Below, one piece after another: positions 54,677-63,954 of a DNA stretch of 64,000 nucleotides. Below the pieces are notes generated by a model. It was given only the letters and a program-made list of their open reading frames with translations, made no database searches and was not told the origin of the DNA. Origin of the DNA: Anaerocolumna sp. AGMB13025 (GTDB taxonomy: Bacteria > Bacillota > Clostridia > Lachnospirales > Lachnospiraceae); NCBI RefSeq assembly GCF_029689925.1, contig NZ_CP121445.1, forward strand, positions 466,001 to 530,000, given 5' to 3'. The number at the start of each line of letters is the position of its first letter. The stretch's first letter is position 1. Both the position numbers and the translations under genes were made by a program.

Positions 54677-55291
54677 ATGGCATCAATTACCCATCAAACA
54701 AAATCACCGAATTCAAACAAAGGTACCGCCTTTACCACCAGGGCTATGGTAACCATCAGCTTATTATCAGCCTTATCCTATGTTCTGATGTTACTGGAAT
54801 CACCACCTTTTATCGGCTTTTTAAGACTGGAACTTAGTGATATACCTGCTATCATAGGAGCATTTCAATTCGGTCCAATGGCAGGACTTGTAATCGAGTT
54901 AATTAAGAATTTAATTAAAGGTATCACTGCAACGAAAACTGCAGGTGTGGGCGAACTTGCCAACTTTATTGTAAGTGCTGCATATGTCGTACCTGCCGCA
55001 ATCTTGTACCGAAAGTTAAAGAATCATTATAAACCGCTGATTTCCTTTGGCGTTGCTACCATCTGTATGACTGTTGCAGGATTTTTAATGAACTACTTTG
55101 TAACCATACCTTTATATGCCACTCTTTATGGCGGTATGGAAAATGTACTTTATGCGGCTACCGTAATTCCCGGAATCAAAGATAAATTCACTCTGATTCT
55201 TTTTGGTATTACACCGTTTAACTTATTTAAAGGCGTATTCCTTGGCGTAATCGGTCATTACACCTACCGGTTATTAAGAAATCGTCTCTAA
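54677..55291 (+). CDS. ribU: Riboflavin ECF transporter S component RibU
   Basis: A 204-residue integral membrane protein with six hydrophobic segments, the substrate-binding subunit of an energy-coupling-factor transporter for riboflavin. LELSDIPAIIGAFQFGPMAG and KTAGVGELANF match the RibU/ECF S family, and the FMN riboswitch upstream decides the substrate. The ATPase and T subunits are encoded elsewhere. AAGGAG precedes the ATG. Confidence 0.95.
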   Translation: MASITHQTKSPNSNKGTAFTTRAMVTISLLSALSYVLMLLESPPFIGFLRLELSDIPAIIGAFQFGPMAGLVIELIKNLIKGITATKTAGVGELANFIVSAAYVVPAAILYRKLKNHYKPLISFGVATICMTVAGFLMNYFVTIPLYATLYGGMENVLYAATVIPGIKDKFTLILFGITPFNLFKGVFLGVIGHYTYRLLRNRL

Positions 55292-55340
55292 GACAATAAA
55301 CTTGCCACTTCTCATTCCAACTTAAATAATAACCCCGGAC

Positions 55341-55433
55341 AAAGGGGCTGCTGCAATCCTTACTTGACTTAACTGCGAAAGTATCCATATATTTTAGCAA
55401 AAGTTCAGTGACTTTCATTTGCAGCAGCCCTTT
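55341..55433. terminator. Long inverted repeat after ribU, possible terminator
   Basis: AAAGGGGCTGCTGCAA (55341-55356) and TTGCAGCAGCCCTTT (55419-55433) match with a 62-base loop that has a minor inner stem (AAAGT/ACTTT). The T run is weak, so termination is uncertain. It fills the gap between ribU and tsaE. Confidence 0.5.
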
Positions 55434-55546
55434 CCGGCTGTCTAAGATATGGTCTGAAACGTTTACCGTTGTCCTACTTGTAATTTTAGCCCAATCTGCT
55501 ATAATTGCACATAGAAACAAATCCACCGGAGTAAAGTGAGATAGCT

Positions 55547-55975
55547 ATGATGATTGAAAGTTTTAATATGGAAGATACCTATAACTTAGGCATACAATTA
55601 GGGGAACAGGCCATGGCAGGGGAGGTATACTGTTTATTAGGTGATTTAGGCACCGGCAAGACCGTATTTACCCAGGGCTTTGCAAAAGGTCTTGGAATTA
55701 CGGAAGCGGTGAACAGCCCTACCTTTACCATAATCCAGGAATACGAAGAGGGAAGGCTGCCCTTTTATCATTTTGATGTTTATCGGATTGAAGATATAGA
55801 AGAAATGTATGAGCTTGGTTATGAAGACTATTTCTATGGAAACGGAGTCTGTTTAATAGAGTGGTCCAATCTGATTGAAGAGATACTTCCAGAAGCTCCG
55901 ACAGTCATTACCCTAGAAAAGGATTTGGAGAAAGGCTTTGATTACAGAAAAATTACAGTGGAGAGCGGAAAATAG
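55547..55975 (+). CDS. tsaE: tRNA threonylcarbamoyladenosine biosynthesis ATPase TsaE
   Basis: A 142-residue P-loop ATPase (GDLGTGKTVF near residue 33) needed with TsaB and TsaD to make t6A at position 37 of ANN-decoding tRNAs. NSPTFTIIQEY and FHFDVYRI-like FYHFDVYRIED are family marks. It is followed directly by tsaB with no gap. Start may be the first or second of two adjacent ATG codons. Confidence 0.95.
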   Translation: MMIESFNMEDTYNLGIQLGEQAMAGEVYCLLGDLGTGKTVFTQGFAKGLGITEAVNSPTFTIIQEYEEGRLPFYHFDVYRIEDIEEMYELGYEDYFYGNGVCLIEWSNLIEEILPEAPTVITLEKDLEKGFDYRKITVESGK

Positions 55976-56686
55976 ATGAAAATATTAGCGATAGACAGTT
56001 CAGGTTTAGTTGCCTCCGTTGCAATGGTAACAGAGGAAAAATTGTTGGCAGAGTATACAGTAAATAATAAAATGACTCATTCCCAAACCTTATTGCCCAT
56101 GTTGGATGAGATTGTTAAGCTCCTTCATGAGGATTTAAAAGAGATCGATGCAATCGCTGTAGCAGGCGGTCCCGGCTCCTTTACCGGACTCAGGATTGGC
56201 TCTTCTACCGCCAAGGGGCTTGGTCTGGTCTTGGACAAGCCGATTATAAAGGTGCCTTCTGTAGATGCCCTGGCCTATAATTTATACGGAACAGACCGCT
56301 TAATCTGCCCCATTATGGATGCCAGAAGGAATCAGGTCTATACAGGAATTTATGAATATAATCAGAAGGGTTTTCAGGTCCTGACAGCCCAAAAGGCAGT
56401 GGAAATCACCGAGATAGCGGAAGAATTAAACAAGCTTGGCAGAGAAGTAATATTTTTAGGAGACGGGGTAGAAGTACATGCCAATACCCTAAAAAGTATA
56501 ATGAAAGTTCCTATTCAATTTGCCCCCATACATTTGTCTAAACAAAGAGCGGGAGCAGTGGGAGCCCTTGGAATACTTTATTATAAACAGGGTCTGACAG
56601 AAAGTGCAGATGACCATGAACCGACCTATCTTAGGATGTCCCAGGCCGAGAGAGAATATTTAGAAAGAGAAAAAGCAGAACAATAA
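55976..56686 (+). CDS. tsaB: tRNA threonylcarbamoyladenosine biosynthesis protein TsaB
   Basis: A 236-residue ASKHA-fold protein that forms a heterodimer with TsaD. It begins MKILAIDSSGLVASVA, and contains MTHSQTLLPMLDEI and AGGPGSFTGLRIGSSTAKGL, all typical. It lies directly after tsaE. It lacks the metal-binding histidines of TsaD, as expected for the scaffold subunit. Confidence 0.95.
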   Translation: MKILAIDSSGLVASVAMVTEEKLLAEYTVNNKMTHSQTLLPMLDEIVKLLHEDLKEIDAIAVAGGPGSFTGLRIGSSTAKGLGLVLDKPIIKVPSVDALAYNLYGTDRLICPIMDARRNQVYTGIYEYNQKGFQVLTAQKAVEITEIAEELNKLGREVIFLGDGVEVHANTLKSIMKVPIQFAPIHLSKQRAGAVGALGILYYKQGLTESADDHEPTYLRMSQAEREYLEREKAEQ

Positions 56687-56773
56687 TGCTTTGCCGACAT
56701 ATAAGGTTGAATAACATAGGCATTATATCAACCGTTTGAATTGGTGTGCCGGTGAAGACAGACGGGGGTTAAC

Positions 56774-57205
56774 GTGATAATTCGAAGGATGAAAGAAGAA
56801 GATTTGCCTGAGGTTCAGGAGATGGAGAACAGTATATTTTCAAAACCCTGGAGCATAACAGACTTCAAGGACTCTATGAAAAAACCACATAATATATATC
56901 TGGTTGTGGAAGAACGAAGCGAAATCGTTGCCTATTGTGGATTATGGGGCGTTGCAGGAGAAGGACAGATTAACAATGTGGCAGTTAAAAAAATGTTAAG
57001 AGGACAGGGAATTGGACGTAACATGTTACAAGAGCTCATTGATCTTGGCAAAAAGCAGGGGCTGGTGGCCTTCACCCTTGAAGTACGGGTCGGCAATTTA
57101 TCAGCAATCGCATTATACCGCAGATTAGGCTTTTTAGATGCTGGTATAAGAAAGAACTTCTATGAAGCACCTGCCGAAGATGCCCTGATTATGTGGCTTC
57201 AGTAA
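56774..57205 (+). CDS. rimI: Ribosomal-protein-alanine N-acetyltransferase RimI
   Basis: A 143-residue GNAT-fold acetyltransferase. The acetyl-CoA loop RGQGIGRNML is near residue 76 and LEVRVGNLSAIALYRRLGF follows. It is usually found with tsaB/tsaE, as here. The start is GTG 56774 after GGGGG. RimI acetylates the N-terminal Ala of ribosomal protein S18 in Escherichia coli; other targets are possible in this organism. Confidence 0.92.
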   Translation: MIIRRMKEEDLPEVQEMENSIFSKPWSITDFKDSMKKPHNIYLVVEERSEIVAYCGLWGVAGEGQINNVAVKKMLRGQGIGRNMLQELIDLGKKQGLVAFTLEVRVGNLSAIALYRRLGFLDAGIRKNFYEAPAEDALIMWLQ

Positions 57206-57230
57206 GAAGGTAAGAATATGTTTCCATTTT

Positions 57231-57256
57231 TTAAGGGGGGACTAGTTGCCCTCCTT
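57231..57256 (+). terminator. Weak terminator-like stem after rimI
   Basis: AAGGGGGG and CCCTCCTT pair around ACTAGTTG with one mismatch, followed by ATTATC. A probable end of the tsaE-tsaB-rimI transcript, with a poor T run. A TATAAT (57392-57397) before the next gene suggests a new promoter, without a good -35 box. Confidence 0.4.
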
Positions 57257-57437
57257 ATTATCAGTACGTAACTGATTCAGTTCCATAAGGATGCATGAAA
57301 TTATGGGAAAGACTCATTCAGATATGGCACTGGATATTCCTAGTAGAACGAGATACAGTAATTCCCACTGTAAAAATACCATGGAAAACGTTATAATGTT
57401 AGTAAGAAGTGGGTCAAGTTAGCAGGAGGGATAACAC

Positions 57438-57683
57438 ATGGACAAGGTCAAGACGAAAATCCGCATTAACGAGGACATAAGTTGCAACGTGTGTGGGAAA
57501 AAGATTGTCATCGAGCAGGGAATCATGAAAGAAGATGTATTTGAAGCAGCCAAGGAATGGGGATACTTTTCAAAATATGATTTGGAAATTCATAAATTTA
57601 ATATATGTGAAGAATGTTATGATAAACTTATATCAACGTTTAAAATACCAATTGAGGTTGTTAAGAAAAAAGAAGTTCTATAG
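57438..57683 (+). CDS. Small zinc-ribbon-like protein, unknown function
   Basis: An 81-residue protein with two CxxC pairs (CNVC near residue 17 and CEEC near 60), a likely zinc site. No membrane segment or signal. I do not recognise the family. AGGAGGG at 57422-57428 precedes the ATG. An overlapping 94-codon frame (57535-57819) has no support. Confidence 0.75.
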   Translation: MDKVKTKIRINEDISCNVCGKKIVIEQGIMKEDVFEAAKEWGYFSKYDLEIHKFNICEECYDKLISTFKIPIEVVKKKEVL

Positions 57684-57690
57684 CAGGGGT

Positions 57691-57764
57691 CAGGCTGTTC
57701 CAGAGCTGTTTGCCGGAGTGTCCGAGAAATCGGAACCGGGAGCAGTCAGGAACAGCCTTTTTGC
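57691..57764 (+). terminator. Terminator after the small zinc-ribbon gene
   Basis: CAGGCTGTTCC (57691-57701) pairs with GGAACAGCCT (57749-57758), with inner pairing CCGG/CCGG and CCGA/TCGG, then TTTTTGCT. The rest of the gap to 58255 (about 490 bases) contains no gene that I can support and no clear RNA; a TTGACA at 57852 lacks a good partner. Confidence 0.8.
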
Positions 57765-58255
57765 TTTCTATATAGACCCCAAAAGACTAAAGCGGTATTC
57801 TGGCAGGCTTGTAACATAATGGGTTGGAAAGAGATTCCTCATGACACGTAAACTTGACAAATTGCGTATGAGTTAAAAAGAGTAACTGTTTGAGCAAAAA
57901 CCGCTTAAAGTAATTCGCCAAGTTTTTAGTGACGGGAGTGACCTTTCCCTGCTTCTCTTCTGATGTAATTCTTCTTTTGTATGCCGTGTATTTGACCCCT
58001 CAAATGCTTGATTATAAAATGGCATTATGTTACTATTAAATAGAGACCTATAAGAAAAATATGTGTATGTTCCCAGGATAAGGGTAAACTAGAAAGTATG
58101 GGAATACACATTTTAACTTCTGAAAGAGGTAATATTTCAAGAGATTTAGCACCAAAGAACTCACCTATTTAAAAATGAAGGATAAAAATGATAGGAATCA
58201 CTTGGCTGTTGAATGAAAAAGACCGATATAATAAAAGAATAAGTGAGGATAATTT

Positions 58256-59170
58256 ATGTTAGATGTTTGTTTACTTGGTACGAGTGGTATGATGCCTTTG
58301 CCAAACAGATGGCTTACGGCATTAATGACCAGATTTAATGGATCGAGTTTATTAATAGATTGCGGAGAAGGCACCCAGATTGCCATCAAAGAAAAAGGGT
58401 GGAGTTTCCATCCAATTGATATCATATGTTTTACCCATTACCATGGGGATCATATCAGCGGCTTGCCGGGTCTGCTTTTAACCATGGGTAATGCAGATAG
58501 AACAGAGCCGGTAACCATGATTGGACCCAAAGGTCTTGAACGGGTAGTTAATGCACTCAGGATCATAGCACCGGAACTTCCCTTTGAGATTAACTTCATA
58601 GAACTTACGAATCCTACGGAAGAAATAAGAATGAATGGTTATGTGATTCAGGCTTTTAAAGTCAATCATAATGTAATTTGCTATGGATATAATGTAGTAA
58701 TTGAGCGGGGAGGCAGATTTTATGTAGAGAAAGCCAATGAGAATAAAATTCCTCAGATGTACTGGAACCGTCTGCAAAAAGGTGAAACCATCACAGAGGA
58801 AGACCAGGTATATACTCCGGATATGGTCTTAGGTCCGAAAAGGCAGGGCATAAAACTTACTTATTGTACGGACACCCGCCCCATTGCAGTAATTTCTGAA
58901 CAGGCTAAGGAAGCTGACCTATTTATCTGTGAGGGTATGTATGGGGAAAAGGACAAGGAAGAAAAAGCCATTGACCATAAACATATGACCTTTTATGATG
59001 CCGCAAGACTCGCCAAAGAAGCCGGAGTAAAGGAATTATGGCTGACCCATTACAGCCCTTCTTTAGTTAAGCCGGAAGAATTCATGGAAGATACAAGAGC
59101 AATATTTCCCAATGCCAAAGCTGGAAAAGACCGTAAAAGCATTACACTTGAGTTTAATCCTGATGAATGA
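58256..59170 (+). CDS. rnz: Ribonuclease Z
   Basis: A 304-residue metallo-beta-lactamase-fold nuclease that matures tRNA 3' ends. The zinc motif FTHYHGDHISGLPGL lies near residue 62, and the C-terminal ligands appear in YCTDTRP, HKHMTF and LTHYSPS. The length is that of the short RNase Z form. GTGAGGA precedes the ATG at 58256. The stop overlaps the region of the next frame, whose real start is later. Confidence 0.95.
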   Translation: MLDVCLLGTSGMMPLPNRWLTALMTRFNGSSLLIDCGEGTQIAIKEKGWSFHPIDIICFTHYHGDHISGLPGLLLTMGNADRTEPVTMIGPKGLERVVNALRIIAPELPFEINFIELTNPTEEIRMNGYVIQAFKVNHNVICYGYNVVIERGGRFYVEKANENKIPQMYWNRLQKGETITEEDQVYTPDMVLGPKRQGIKLTYCTDTRPIAVISEQAKEADLFICEGMYGEKDKEEKAIDHKHMTFYDAARLAKEAGVKELWLTHYSPSLVKPEEFMEDTRAIFPNAKAGKDRKSITLEFNPDE

Positions 59171-59205
59171 AATCTAAAATAATCCCTGAAAAGGAGACGG
59201 AAATT

Positions 59206-59805
59206 ATGAAAAAATCAAAAAAACAGTCAGTTAAAACCATTGTTTTCATGTTTATCTTTTCAACCGCCTTAATCTCCACGTATTTATTTATCAGAACCAG
59301 GACTAACCCTATTGCAAGCAGCTCCGCTTCGTCAATGAATGAAGTGGAAAAACTATTATCAAAAGACATATCAGCCAGTTATCCTTCTTCGCCCCGAGAA
59401 GTATTAAAGTTATACAGCCGGATAACAAAAGTATTATTAAATGAGAAACTAAAGCCTGACCAGATTGAGAAGCTTGCAGACCAGCTTCGTCTTTTATTTG
59501 ATGATGAACTCCTTAAGAATAATCCCATGGACAATTATCTAATGGACTTAAATGTTGAAATCTCCGATTATAGGAAAGCCAAGCGGACAATTATGAATTA
59601 TGTAATTGATGAAAGCAGCGCAGTTAAGTATTGGGAAAAGGAAGAAAAAAAATATGCTTCTCTTGTTGTATCTTTTACCACAAAGGAAGATGCCAACTAT
59701 ACGAAACTATATGAAAACTTTCTTTTAAGGCAGGATTCACAAAATAAATGGAAAATAATGGGATGGGAAATAACCGATAAGAAAAATAATGATTCAGAGG
59801 AATAA
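59206..59805 (+). CDS. Membrane-anchored protein of unknown function
   Basis: A 199-residue protein with a basic N-terminus and one membrane segment (about residues 10-28) and the rest outside the membrane. I see a helical stretch with Asp/Glu/Lys repeats and a possible NTF2-like C-terminal part (LVVSFTTKEDANYTKLYENF, KWKIMGWEI), which is only a guess. The start ATG 59206 follows AAGGAG; an ATG at 59167 overlaps rnz. Its last 32 bases are duplicated in tandem downstream. Confidence 0.75.
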   Translation: MKKSKKQSVKTIVFMFIFSTALISTYLFIRTRTNPIASSSASSMNEVEKLLSKDISASYPSSPREVLKLYSRITKVLLNEKLKPDQIEKLADQLRLLFDDELLKNNPMDNYLMDLNVEISDYRKAKRTIMNYVIDESSAVKYWEKEEKKYASLVVSFTTKEDANYTKLYENFLLRQDSQNKWKIMGWEITDKKNNDSEE

Positions 59806-59848
59806 CCGATAAGAAAAATAATGATTCATAGGAATAATGATATAGAGG
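59769..59848 (+). repeat. Tandem repeat of the 3' end of the preceding gene
   Basis: The 32 bases 59769-59800 reappear as 59801-59832 with one change, and half a unit follows. The stop codon (59803-59805) lies at the start of the second unit. Confidence 0.9.
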
Positions 59849-59920
59849 AATAGTACAAATAACACTAATAATATAATATTTGTTTTCATCCATAGATCTA
59901 CAGATATAAAACAGTAATAA

Positions 59921-59982
59921 AATCCGAAAAATACAGATTGAAGGAAAACTCTTCTCTAACTCTGTATTTTTCGGATTTTTAT
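59921..59982. terminator. Strong bidirectional terminator
   Basis: AATCCGAAAAATACAGA (59921-59937) and TCTGTATTTTTCGGATT (59961-59977) form 17 perfect pairs, with T runs on both strands. It ends the plus-strand gene at 59805 and the minus-strand beta-glucosidase. Confidence 0.9.
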
Positions 59983-60071
59983 AATTGAACTTAATATCAA
60001 TTAAAATTGTAATTCCAAACGATAATTAGTAATAATAATTCTTAACAACGATAAGCTTAGCAGCCTCAACC

Positions 60072-62378
60072 TTAATTAACCGAATTTATCATATCTAATA
60101 TCCCAAGGATGTCTTCTTCTTTTATAGCACCATTGCCAAAACTAACAATTGCTCGCAAGGGCATATCCTGGAACATAGCTGCCATCATAGCTTCGGTGCC
60201 TTCCCCTAAGACATCGTCTAAATTACCGGAGTCACCTACAAGACCTAAGGTATAACCGGCAATCAGCGGTTCAATAACCCCTTTTGCCCTCGGATCTGCC
60301 AACAGATCCCCAAAGGTACTATTAAGGGTATATTTCTTTGGAATTCTAACTGTAGATTCAATATTAAGCGTTTTACTGCAGACAATATCTCTGGAAGATT
60401 TACCTATTAAGATGTCGTAATCACCAGATTCTACATGCCAGTCTTTAATCACCGTATTGTAATAAGCAAAAGCCCGTTTATTTAAAGTAAAGGAAACAGT
60501 CTTTGTTTCACCCGGCTCCAGATAAATTTTAGCGAAGCCTTTCAGCTCCTTCACTGGGCGGATTACGGTGTCTTTTTGGGGGGAAACGTAAAGCTGGGCG
60601 ATCTCTTTTCCGGATACAGCCCCTGTATTGGTGATATCCACCGTAACGGTAATGGTATCGGTATCCCGGATGGTTATAAGATTGTCATCCCCATCTGAGT
60701 TTATTGTTTTACCTGTATGGAGCTGTAGATTGGAATAGGAAAACGTAGTATAACTTAAGCCGAAGCCAAAGGGAAATAATACTTCCATTTTCTTTTTATC
60801 ATAATAACGATAACCAACAAATACCCCTTCTTTATATTCCACCATATCATTTGCACCCGGGAAATTAATATAGGAAGGATTATCTTCCAAACGAAGCGGG
60901 AATGTTTCTGCTAGTTTGCCGGAAGGATTGATCTTTCCAAATAACGCATTTACCACTGCGGAGCCCACAGCCTGCCCGCCCAGATATGCCTCGATAACTC
61001 CTTTCACTTTATTAATCCAAGGCATTTCCACCGGGGAACCGTTATGAAGTACTACTACTGTATTAGGCTGGACCTCACAAATCCGATCAATCAGATAATT
61101 CTGGCAATCCGGCAGGGACATATGGGTTCTGTCATAACCCTCGGACTCAAAGGCATCCGGAAGGCCTGCAAAGATTACTGCTATGCGGGAAGCTTTCGCA
61201 GCCTTTACAGCCTCTAAAACCAAGTTCTCATCAATCGTATCTTTTTTAACCTCGTATCCAGGGGCATAAGTTACTTTGGCAATGGCTTTTACAGCCTCTA
61301 AGGCGCTGGTGGTCTTAAAGGCATTGATATGGGAACTGCCACCACCCTGATATCTCGGCTTATCGGCGAAGCTTCCGATAAATGCAATAGAATCAACCGG
61401 ATTTAAAGGTAGCACACCATCATTCTTTAAAAGAACTAAAGATTCACTCTCGATTTTATGAGCCAGTTCATGATGCTTTTCTTTATCAAATACAGTACCA
61501 GTTGTTTTGTTATCCGTATACTGAAATACTTTTTTCAGTATACGTGCCACTGCCGTATCAAGAATAGTTTCGTCAAGAGTTCCTTCCTTAACGGCTTTAA
61601 CAATTTTGCTGTCATTTATTCCTCTGGATCCTGGCATTTCCAGATCGAGTCCGGCTTTTAGTCCTTCCACTCTATCATTAACGGCACCCCAGTCACTTAC
61701 TACATAGCCGTCAAAGTTCCACTCATTTCTTAAAACCTCCGTCAGGAAGTAAGGATTTTCTGAAGCATATACGCCATTTATTTTGTTGTAAGAGCACATA
61801 ACCGTCCAGGGTTTTGCATTTTTTACTGCTCCTTCAAATGCAGCCAGATAGATTTCCCTTAAAGTTCGCTCGTCAACCTCGGAACTTGCTGTCATTCTCC
61901 GGTGTTCCTGATTGTTGGCCAGGTAGTGCTTTAAACTGGTACCAACATTTTTACTCTGAACACCATGGATGTGATTCGTAGCCATTTCAGCCGCCAGATA
62001 AGGGTCTTCAGAAAAATACTCAAAGTTTCTTCCACATAAAGGAGAACGTTTGATATTAACTGCCGGTCCTAATATTACAGAAACATCCTCAGCCTGGCAT
62101 TCATCACCCAGTGCCTCACCCATGGATTTTATTAAATCCCTGTCAAAGGAGGAAGCTACCGCACAACCGGCCGGAAAACATACTGCCTCTATACTTTCGT
62201 TGATTCCCAGATGATCTCCCTCCGACTTTTGTTTTCGGAGTCCGTGAGGACCATCACTTAACATAACAGAAGGGATATTTAACCGCTCTACAGCTTTTGT
62301 TAACCAAAAGTCTAATCCGGAACATAAACCTGCTTTTTCTTCCAGTGTCAATTGAGATACTAAATTATTGATATCCAT
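60072..62378 (-). CDS. Beta-glucosidase, glycoside hydrolase family 3
   Basis: A 768-residue cytoplasmic enzyme (no signal) that hydrolyses beta-glucosides. GH3 N-terminal barrel with SDGPHGLRKQ near the start and the nucleophile Asp in YVVSDWGAV near residue 225, GH3 C-terminal domain with GLPDAFESEGYDR, then a fibronectin-like domain (IAQLYVSP, ELKGFAKIYLEPGET), and a last stretch of about 90 residues. The start at 62378 follows AAAGGAAT on the minus strand; an upstream frame to 62570 is AT-rich and improbable. It stands alone, opposite to its neighbours. Confidence 0.94.
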   Translation of the reverse strand: MDINNLVSQLTLEEKAGLCSGLDFWLTKAVERLNIPSVMLSDGPHGLRKQKSEGDHLGINESIEAVCFPAGCAVASSFDRDLIKSMGEALGDECQAEDVSVILGPAVNIKRSPLCGRNFEYFSEDPYLAAEMATNHIHGVQSKNVGTSLKHYLANNQEHRRMTASSEVDERTLREIYLAAFEGAVKNAKPWTVMCSYNKINGVYASENPYFLTEVLRNEWNFDGYVVSDWGAVNDRVEGLKAGLDLEMPGSRGINDSKIVKAVKEGTLDETILDTAVARILKKVFQYTDNKTTGTVFDKEKHHELAHKIESESLVLLKNDGVLPLNPVDSIAFIGSFADKPRYQGGGSSHINAFKTTSALEAVKAIAKVTYAPGYEVKKDTIDENLVLEAVKAAKASRIAVIFAGLPDAFESEGYDRTHMSLPDCQNYLIDRICEVQPNTVVVLHNGSPVEMPWINKVKGVIEAYLGGQAVGSAVVNALFGKINPSGKLAETFPLRLEDNPSYINFPGANDMVEYKEGVFVGYRYYDKKKMEVLFPFGFGLSYTTFSYSNLQLHTGKTINSDGDDNLITIRDTDTITVTVDITNTGAVSGKEIAQLYVSPQKDTVIRPVKELKGFAKIYLEPGETKTVSFTLNKRAFAYYNTVIKDWHVESGDYDILIGKSSRDIVCSKTLNIESTVRIPKKYTLNSTFGDLLADPRAKGVIEPLIAGYTLGLVGDSGNLDDVLGEGTEAMMAAMFQDMPLRAIVSFGNGAIKEEDILGILDMINSVN

Positions 62379-62931
62379 GTATATTATTCCTTTCTTTATG
62401 GGGTACTCACAGTTACTATGTAAAAACCATATACTTTTATTGAGCTTTATTAGTTTTTGGAGTACAATTTGACCAATATTATATATATACAACATATTAT
62501 AAGTTAAAATAAAGAAAAAATCCACAAAAATAATATGGTACAAGGCTGATGCGTTGTTATAATATAACATATACTATTGGTGATATATATTAAAAATTAA
62601 ACATTTTGCTTAGATTTTATATTAAAATATTTATAAAAAGTAAAGAAAAAATCTTACATTGGATTTTCTATAAAAAATAATCAAAAAGTATTGCAGTAAA
62701 TTAAGTAAAAGGTTAATATTGTATATGGAAAATTCCTGCCTCAGAATGATTTAAAGCAAATCTTTCTGAGGTAATATTAATTTATCAAAAACCCCCAGCT
62801 TATACTAAGTCTGGGCATCAAGTTTCAGTTGAGAAATAAAAGTATGGACAAATAATGCATAATCTGCGTAATATAAAAGTTAAAGTAAGAATAATTATTG
62901 GATTTATGTACTGCTATCAGGAGGTAATGTT
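62379..62931. other. AT-rich divergent intergenic region
   Basis: 553 bases between the minus-strand beta-glucosidase and tsaD. It is very AT-rich; TATAAT-like boxes occur on both strands (for example 62557-62570) but I cannot assign promoters. One stem, CCTCAGAA (62739-62746) with TTTCTGAGG (62763-62771), has no T run. No gene is seen. Confidence 0.6.
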
Positions 62932-63954
62932 ATGGATAAAGATATATTAATACTGGCAATCGAATCATCTTGTGACGAGACAGCTGCCGCCGTGGTTAAA
63001 AATGGAAGGACTGTGCTCTCCAATATAATTTCATCGCAAATTGCACTTCACACACTATATGGAGGAGTAGTACCGGAAATAGCCTCTAGAAAACATATAG
63101 AAAAAATCAATCAGGTCATAAAAGAAGCCTTAACCGAGGCAAAGGTAACCTTGGATGATATTGATGCAATCGGAGTCACCTATGGACCGGGACTAGTAGG
63201 CGCTCTCTTAGTCGGGGTAGCAGAGGCCAAGGCAATCAGTTATGCCTCCGGTAAGCCCTTGATTGGCGTACATCATATAGAAGGACATGTATCCGCTAAT
63301 TTCATTGAAAGCCAGGAACTAAAACCGCCATTTCTTTGCTTGATTGTATCAGGAGGGCATACTCATCTGGTTATTGTTAAGGAATACGGACAATATGAAA
63401 TCATTGGACGGACCAGAGATGATGCTGCCGGAGAAGCTTTTGACAAAGTGGCAAGGGCAATCGGACTCGGATATCCGGGTGGTCCAAAGGTCGATAAGCT
63501 GGCGAAGGAAGGCAATAAGCATGCAGTGGAATTTCCCAGAGCCAATATCGAGGGTTTCCCCTATGATTTTAGCTTCAGCGGAGTAAAATCAGCAGTATTG
63601 AACCATTTAAATTCCTGTGCCATGAAAAATGAACCGGTAAATACAGCAGATATTGCGGCTTCTTTTCAAGAAGCGGTCGTTGATGCACTAGTTTCAAAAA
63701 CAATTGCAGCGGCAAAAGAGTATCATATGGATAAAGTCGCAATTGCAGGGGGAGTAGCTGCAAACTCCGCATTAAGACAAGCTATGGATACTGCCTGCAA
63801 AAAACAGGGAATACAGCTGTATTATCCTTCCCCTATACTCTGTACCGATAATGCGGCTATGATAGGTGCAGCGGCCTATTATGAATATTTAAACGGAACA
63901 AGACACGGACTGGACTTAAATGCCGTACCAAATTTAAAAATCGGTCAGAGGTAG
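62932..63954 (+). CDS. tsaD: tRNA N6-adenosine threonylcarbamoyltransferase TsaD
   Basis: A 340-residue ASKHA-fold enzyme that transfers threonylcarbamoyl to A37 of tRNA. It starts [16 protein letters not shown], with metal ligands in [13 protein letters not shown] (HxxxH near residue 110), and [28 protein letters not shown], and [14 protein letters not shown]. Full length. AGGAGG precedes the ATG. It lies 5.7 kb after tsaE-tsaB-rimI, separated by four genes, one of them on the other strand. Confidence 0.96.
   Translation: MDKDILILAIESSCDETAAAVVKNGRTVLSNIISSQIALHTLYGGVVPEIASRKHIEKINQVIKEALTEAKVTLDDIDAIGVTYGPGLVGALLVGVAEAKAISYASGKPLIGVHHIEGHVSANFIESQELKPPFLCLIVSGGHTHLVIVKEYGQYEIIGRTRDDAAGEAFDKVARAIGLGYPGGPKVDKLAKEGNKHAVEFPRANIEGFPYDFSFSGVKSAVLNHLNSCAMKNEPVNTADIAASFQEAVVDALVSKTIAAAKEYHMDKVAIAGGVAANSALRQAMDTACKKQGIQLYYPSPILCTDNAAMIGAAAYYEYLNGTRHGLDLNAVPNLKIGQR

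Noticed and set aside
57535..57819. 94-codon frame overlapping the zinc-ribbon gene
   Set aside because: It overlaps a gene with a good ribosome site and runs into a terminator stem.
62379..62570. N-terminal extension of the beta-glucosidase
   Set aside because: The extra 64 codons are AT-rich, unlike GH3 enzymes, and the ATG at 62378 has its own ribosome site.
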